A DNA stretch of 64,000 nucleotides, taken from contig JAPJBO010000982.1 in the NCBI GenBank assembly GCA_030068145.1, positions 1 to 64,000 of the forward strand. Direction: 5' to 3'. Below are positions 61,253-64,000 of the stretch, one piece after another; the first letter of the stretch is position 1, and every line of letters begins with the position of its first letter. The stretch comes from Diplonema papillatum. Lineage: Eukaryota > Euglenozoa > Diplonemea > Diplonemida > Diplonemidae. The notes under the pieces were generated by a model. That model was not told the origin of the DNA, ran no database searches, and saw nothing but the letters and a program-made list of their open reading frames with translations. Both the position numbers and the translations under genes were made by a program.

Positions 61253-63247
61253 ATGCGGCGGGGGCTGCCCAGCGTGCCGCGGGATGTGTTGCGGAAGCGT
61301 GACGGCAGGGTGCCGGCGAGCCCCGGCCGGCGGTTCACGACGCTGGACGTCGCGACATGCGCCTCGAATGCCGCGGGGGTCACCCGGGAGGCGGCTTCGA
61401 TCGCGTTCGTCCTCGCCTCGCGCTCCTTCCGGGCGGCGTCGCCGTTCTCCCTCGACAGCTTGTTCCCCCACGGCCTCACTCTCGAGCAGCTGGAGGCAGC
61501 CGCAGCCGGGCTACAACGCATGGCCTCCTCGCCGCTGCCCTGTCCATTCTCCCCGGCCGCGACGCAGCGCCCGACTGCAGACGACGGCCCGCCTTCCCAC
61601 CAGATCAACGAAGAGCTCCTTCACCTCCGCCGAGAGCACAACGAGCTGCTCAAAGTCCTCATCGACATGCAGCGGCAGATCCAACAGCAGCAACAGGCCT
61701 CCGGCCAGACGGGTGGGGTTGACCGTTTACCACGCGTGGAGACCGGCCCCGTAGGGGTGCCGGAAAAAGCGCGAAACCCGGCGAGCGAGCCGCCTGCGGG
61801 TACGCCAGGAGGGCAGGCGCAGCCGGTGCACGTGCCCGCTGCCAGCGCGGCGGTCGCGGTGGCGGAGGCTGAACCCGCGCTGACCACGAGCCAGGTGCCG
61901 GCTTCCTCGCTCGGGCGGGCGTGGAGCATGGGCGGGCTGTTCGCGCGCCTCGCGTTCGACGCGAGCAAGCGGCGGGTGTTCGGGAGGCCGGAGAACGACA
62001 GCGCGGGCGTGATCAGCACACGATCGCTTGATGTGATGGTCGACCGGCTCTGCCACATGCGCGGGGCCGCGCTGAAGCTCGGGCAGATGCTGAGCATCCA
62101 GGACGAGGGCCTGGTTCCAAAACACGTGCTGGAAGCCTTCAAACGCGTCCGCGACCGCACCCACGCCATGCCGCAGCACCAGCTGCAAAAGGTGCTCGCC
62201 GAAGAGCTGGGCACGGACTGGCGGGCGAAGTTCAAGGCTTTCGACGACACTCCGGTGGCTGCCGCGTCGCTGGGGCAAGTCCACCGGGCGACCCTTCCGT
62301 CCGGAGAGGAGGTGGCGGTGAAAGTGCAGTTTGACGGGGTGTCCCGGAGCATCTCGTCTGATGTGTCGAACCTGCGGTGGCTGTTCTCCTTCGGCATCCT
62401 CCCGAAGGGGTTGTACGTCGAAAACATCCTCCGGGAGCTGCAGCGCGAGCTGGAACGAGAGTGCGACTACACCGGGGAAGCCGCGCGGCAGGTCGCCTAC
62501 TCGAAGTGTTTAGAAGCAGACCCGGAGAGGCACGGCGGGCTCGCGATGATTCACGTGCCCGCGGTGTTCCCCGAGGTATCGTCGAAACGGGTCCTCACGA
62601 CGGGGTGGGTCAATGCGACGTCCGTGGACCGGTTCTTCGACAAGCCGGAGGACGCGCTGCCCCCAAACCGGCGGAACGCCATCGGGGAGACGTTCCTGCG
62701 GCTCACGCTGAAGGAGCTCTTCGACTGGCGGATGATGCAGACCGACCCGTCGTTCGCGAACTTCCTCTGCGGGGAGGACGGGTTCTACCTGATCGACTTC
62801 GGCGCCGCTCGGACATACGACAGGGAGTTCGTGGAGAAGTACCTCCTCTTGGTGTATGGGGCCACAGTGAACGACCGGGAAATGGTCGTCAAGAACAGCC
62901 TGGAGCTCGGCTTCCTGACCGGGGAAGAGTGCGCCGAGATGCTCGACGCGCACGTGCAGGCGGCGTACGTGGCGAGCACGCCGTTCGCGCGGCGGGGCCC
63001 GGCAGACTTCAGCTCGTTCGACATGTCGGCGGCGATGGCACCGCACGTCAAGACGATGCTGCGCCTGCGGCTGACGGCGCCGCCGCTCGAAGTCTACTCG
63101 CTGCACCGGCGGCTCAACGGGTGCTTCCAGCTGATGGCGAAGCTGAAGGCGGTCGTCGACTGCCGCCGCGTCTTCATCGACACGCTGCGCTCCATCGCCC
63201 CGACGCTAGCGGAGGAGACGAGGAAGCAGCTCGTCCTGAAGTACTGA
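61253..63247 (+). CDS. COQ8/ADCK-type atypical kinase (ubiquinone biosynthesis)
   Basis: 664 codons, single exon, from ATG at 61253 (MRRGLPSVPRDVLRKR). The Arg-rich, acid-poor N terminus suits a mitochondrial targeting sequence. Residues about 125-165 are a short coiled coil with QQQQQ. The UbiB/COQ8 core begins near MGGLFARLAFD: the KxGQ motif is LKLGQML (Lys 275), then the Ala-rich loop AAASLGQVHRA, VAVKVQF, ERECDYTGE, the COQ8 hallmark MQTDPSFANF (Asp 498) and LIDFGAAR (Asp 515). All signature residues are present. COQ8 proteins are matrix-side membrane-associated ATPase/kinase-like factors that support the coenzyme Q synthesis complex. The first about 35 codons lie in a sequence amplified four times upstream, and an 80-bp tandem repeat starts at the stop codon. 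Alternative starts are Met at 61520 or 61928. Confidence 0.88.
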   Translation: MRRGLPSVPRDVLRKRDGRVPASPGRRFTTLDVATCASNAAGVTREAASIAFVLASRSFRAASPFSLDSLFPHGLTLEQLEAAAAGLQRMASSPLPCPFSPAATQRPTADDGPPSHQINEELLHLRREHNELLKVLIDMQRQIQQQQQASGQTGGVDRLPRVETGPVGVPEKARNPASEPPAGTPGGQAQPVHVPAASAAVAVAEAEPALTTSQVPASSLGRAWSMGGLFARLAFDASKRRVFGRPENDSAGVISTRSLDVMVDRLCHMRGAALKLGQMLSIQDEGLVPKHVLEAFKRVRDRTHAMPQHQLQKVLAEELGTDWRAKFKAFDDTPVAAASLGQVHRATLPSGEEVAVKVQFDGVSRSISSDVSNLRWLFSFGILPKGLYVENILRELQRELERECDYTGEAARQVAYSKCLEADPERHGGLAMIHVPAVFPEVSSKRVLTTGWVNATSVDRFFDKPEDALPPNRRNAIGETFLRLTLKELFDWRMMQTDPSFANFLCGEDGFYLIDFGAARTYDREFVEKYLLLVYGATVNDREMVVKNSLELGFLTGEECAEMLDAHVQAAYVASTPFARRGPADFSSFDMSAAMAPHVKTMLRLRLTAPPLEVYSLHRRLNGCFQLMAKLKAVVDCRRVFIDTLRSIAPTLAEETRKQLVLKY

Positions 63248-63575
63248 GGTCCGTCATCTGAGTAACGCTAGCTTTCGACAACGCAAACCTACCCCTGTGG
63301 TGACGGCGTTTCAGATTCACACACTACTGAGGCCCGTTGCCAAGTAACGCTAACCTTTCACGATGCAAGTCTACCCCTGCGGTCCCGGCATTGCAGGTCC
63401 ACACTACTGAGGCCCGTCATCAAGTAACGCTAACCTTTCACGATGCAAGTCTACCCCTGCGGTACCAGCATTGCAGGTCCACACTACTGAGGCCCGTCAT
63501 CAAGTACCGCTAGCCTTTACAGCGCCAGCCTACCCCTGCGGTGCCTGGACTTCAGGTCCACACTACTGAGGTCGC
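63242..63575 (+). repeat. Tandem repeat, about 80 bp, starting at the COQ8 stop codon
   Basis: Units TACTGAGGCCCGTCATCAAG, TAACGCTAACC..., GTCTACCCCTGCGGT, CAGGTCCACAC begin near 63242, 63323, 63403, 63482 and 63561. The first unit's TACTGA contains the last codon and stop of the COQ8-like gene. Confidence 0.9.
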
Positions 63576-63659
63576 TGCTGTGGGCGGTGCCACCAGCGCC
63601 AACAGCCGCAGCGTTTCCCGAGCGTAGCCCCCACGCGCCTCTGGCAGCAGCAGTGTGAA

Positions 63660-63725
63660 CTTGAAATGCAGGTACCACGAGGGGTAGGCTTGCATTTGTC
63701 ATAGGCTAGGGTTACTTGATAACGT
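63660..63725 (-). repeat. Inverted single copy of the 80-bp unit
   Basis: Reverse complement reads ATCAAGTAACCCTAGCCTAT and CAAGCCTACCCC, i.e. the same unit. It overlaps the stop codon of the minus-strand gene below, so the repeat sits at the 3' ends of both convergent genes. Confidence 0.85.
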
Positions 63726-64000
63726 TGTCCGAAGACGATCTCGATGCGGACGAAGACGATGGCGACAGGCTGGTGATATCCAGCTCCATTTTCTGAACCA
63801 TTTTCTGAATGCTACGCTCTCGCGCCGCGTTGGGTTTCCCCGCCGGCAGTTCTGCCGAGGCAGTCGCACGGGGGGACGATCTTGATGTGGACGAAGACGA
63901 TGATGTGGTGGAGAGGCAGGTGTTATCCAGCTCCATTCTCGGAATGTTGCGCTTTCGCGCCGCGTGCTTTTTCTTGAATTTGGCACTTCCCGTTGCACCT
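63712..64000 (-). CDS. C-terminal end of a basic, Ser-rich protein (partial)
   Basis: The minus-strand frame is open from the window edge to TAA at 63712-63714. It begins SAKFKKKHAARKRNIPRMEL, a basic nuclear-localisation-like stretch, and ends with two related blocks: MELDNTCLSTTSSSSSTSRS and MELDITSLSPSSSSASRSSS. These arise from a 150-base tandem duplication in the DNA (63737-63830, 63880-63965). Family unknown; the 5' part lies beyond the window. Confidence 0.5.
   Translation of the reverse strand, partial: GATGSAKFKKKHAARKRNIPRMELDNTCLSTTSSSSSTSRSSPRATASAELPAGKPNAARERSIQKMVQKMELDITSLSPSSSSASRSSSDNVIK

Overview
This is nuclear DNA of a microbial eukaryote, most likely an alga or related protist of the alveolate, heterokont or haptophyte type. 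I cannot name the species. The evidence is: GT-AG introns (one clear two-exon gene); a very GC-rich third codon position in the host-like genes; a COQ8-type mitochondrial kinase gene; LINE polyprotein fragments of the kind abundant in dinoflagellates and related algae; and no bacterial gene organisation. Roughly three quarters of the window is repeats and broken mobile elements, so genes are sparse. No tRNA, rRNA or CRISPR array was recognised.

Layout. 1-4.3 kb: a 343-bp tandem repeat, an inverted copy of it, and a GGTACC-bearing minisatellite. 4.8-7.3 kb: a broken secreted-protein gene (Pro/Thr linker plus CBM1-like Cys-rich modules, minus strand) hit twice by a small TIR transposon that leaves 4-bp target duplications. 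7.3-10.3 kb: LINE fragments on the minus strand. 10.3-16 kb: retroelement debris, a GATC-rich TIR element with a perfect 5-bp target duplication, and an SGNH/PC-esterase-like 3' gene end. 16.7-24.9 kb: the centre of interest. An apparently intact Penelope-like retroelement carries an N-terminal GIY-YIG nuclease, a reverse transcriptase and, fused at its C terminus, a complete ubiquitin-specific protease plus a CCHC-like finger. A truncated sibling copy and a third, unrelated USP fragment lie just upstream.

25-38 kb: minisatellites, a tyrosine recombinase gene (minus), a hypothetical gene whose two ends were each duplicated elsewhere, and several copies of a repeat with a hammerhead-ribozyme-like core. 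38-48.5 kb: an acidic repeat protein, a coiled-coil/poly-Gln/EF-hand protein whose last third is duplicated and carries a LINE insertion with a 17-bp target duplication, and a two-exon membrane protein gene. 48.5-54.4 kb: dispersed repeats and orphan exons. 54.4-57.9 kb: a 43-bp satellite of about 80 units. 58-64 kb: amplified copies of the 5' end of the COQ8-like gene, a retroelement C-terminal fragment, the COQ8-like gene itself, an 80-bp tandem repeat that begins at its stop codon, and the 3' end of a minus-strand gene leaving the window.

How it works together: there is no operon-like logic. The window records repeated insertion of retroelements and small TIR elements into genes, local duplication of gene ends, and one retroelement lineage that appears to have captured a deubiquitinase domain.
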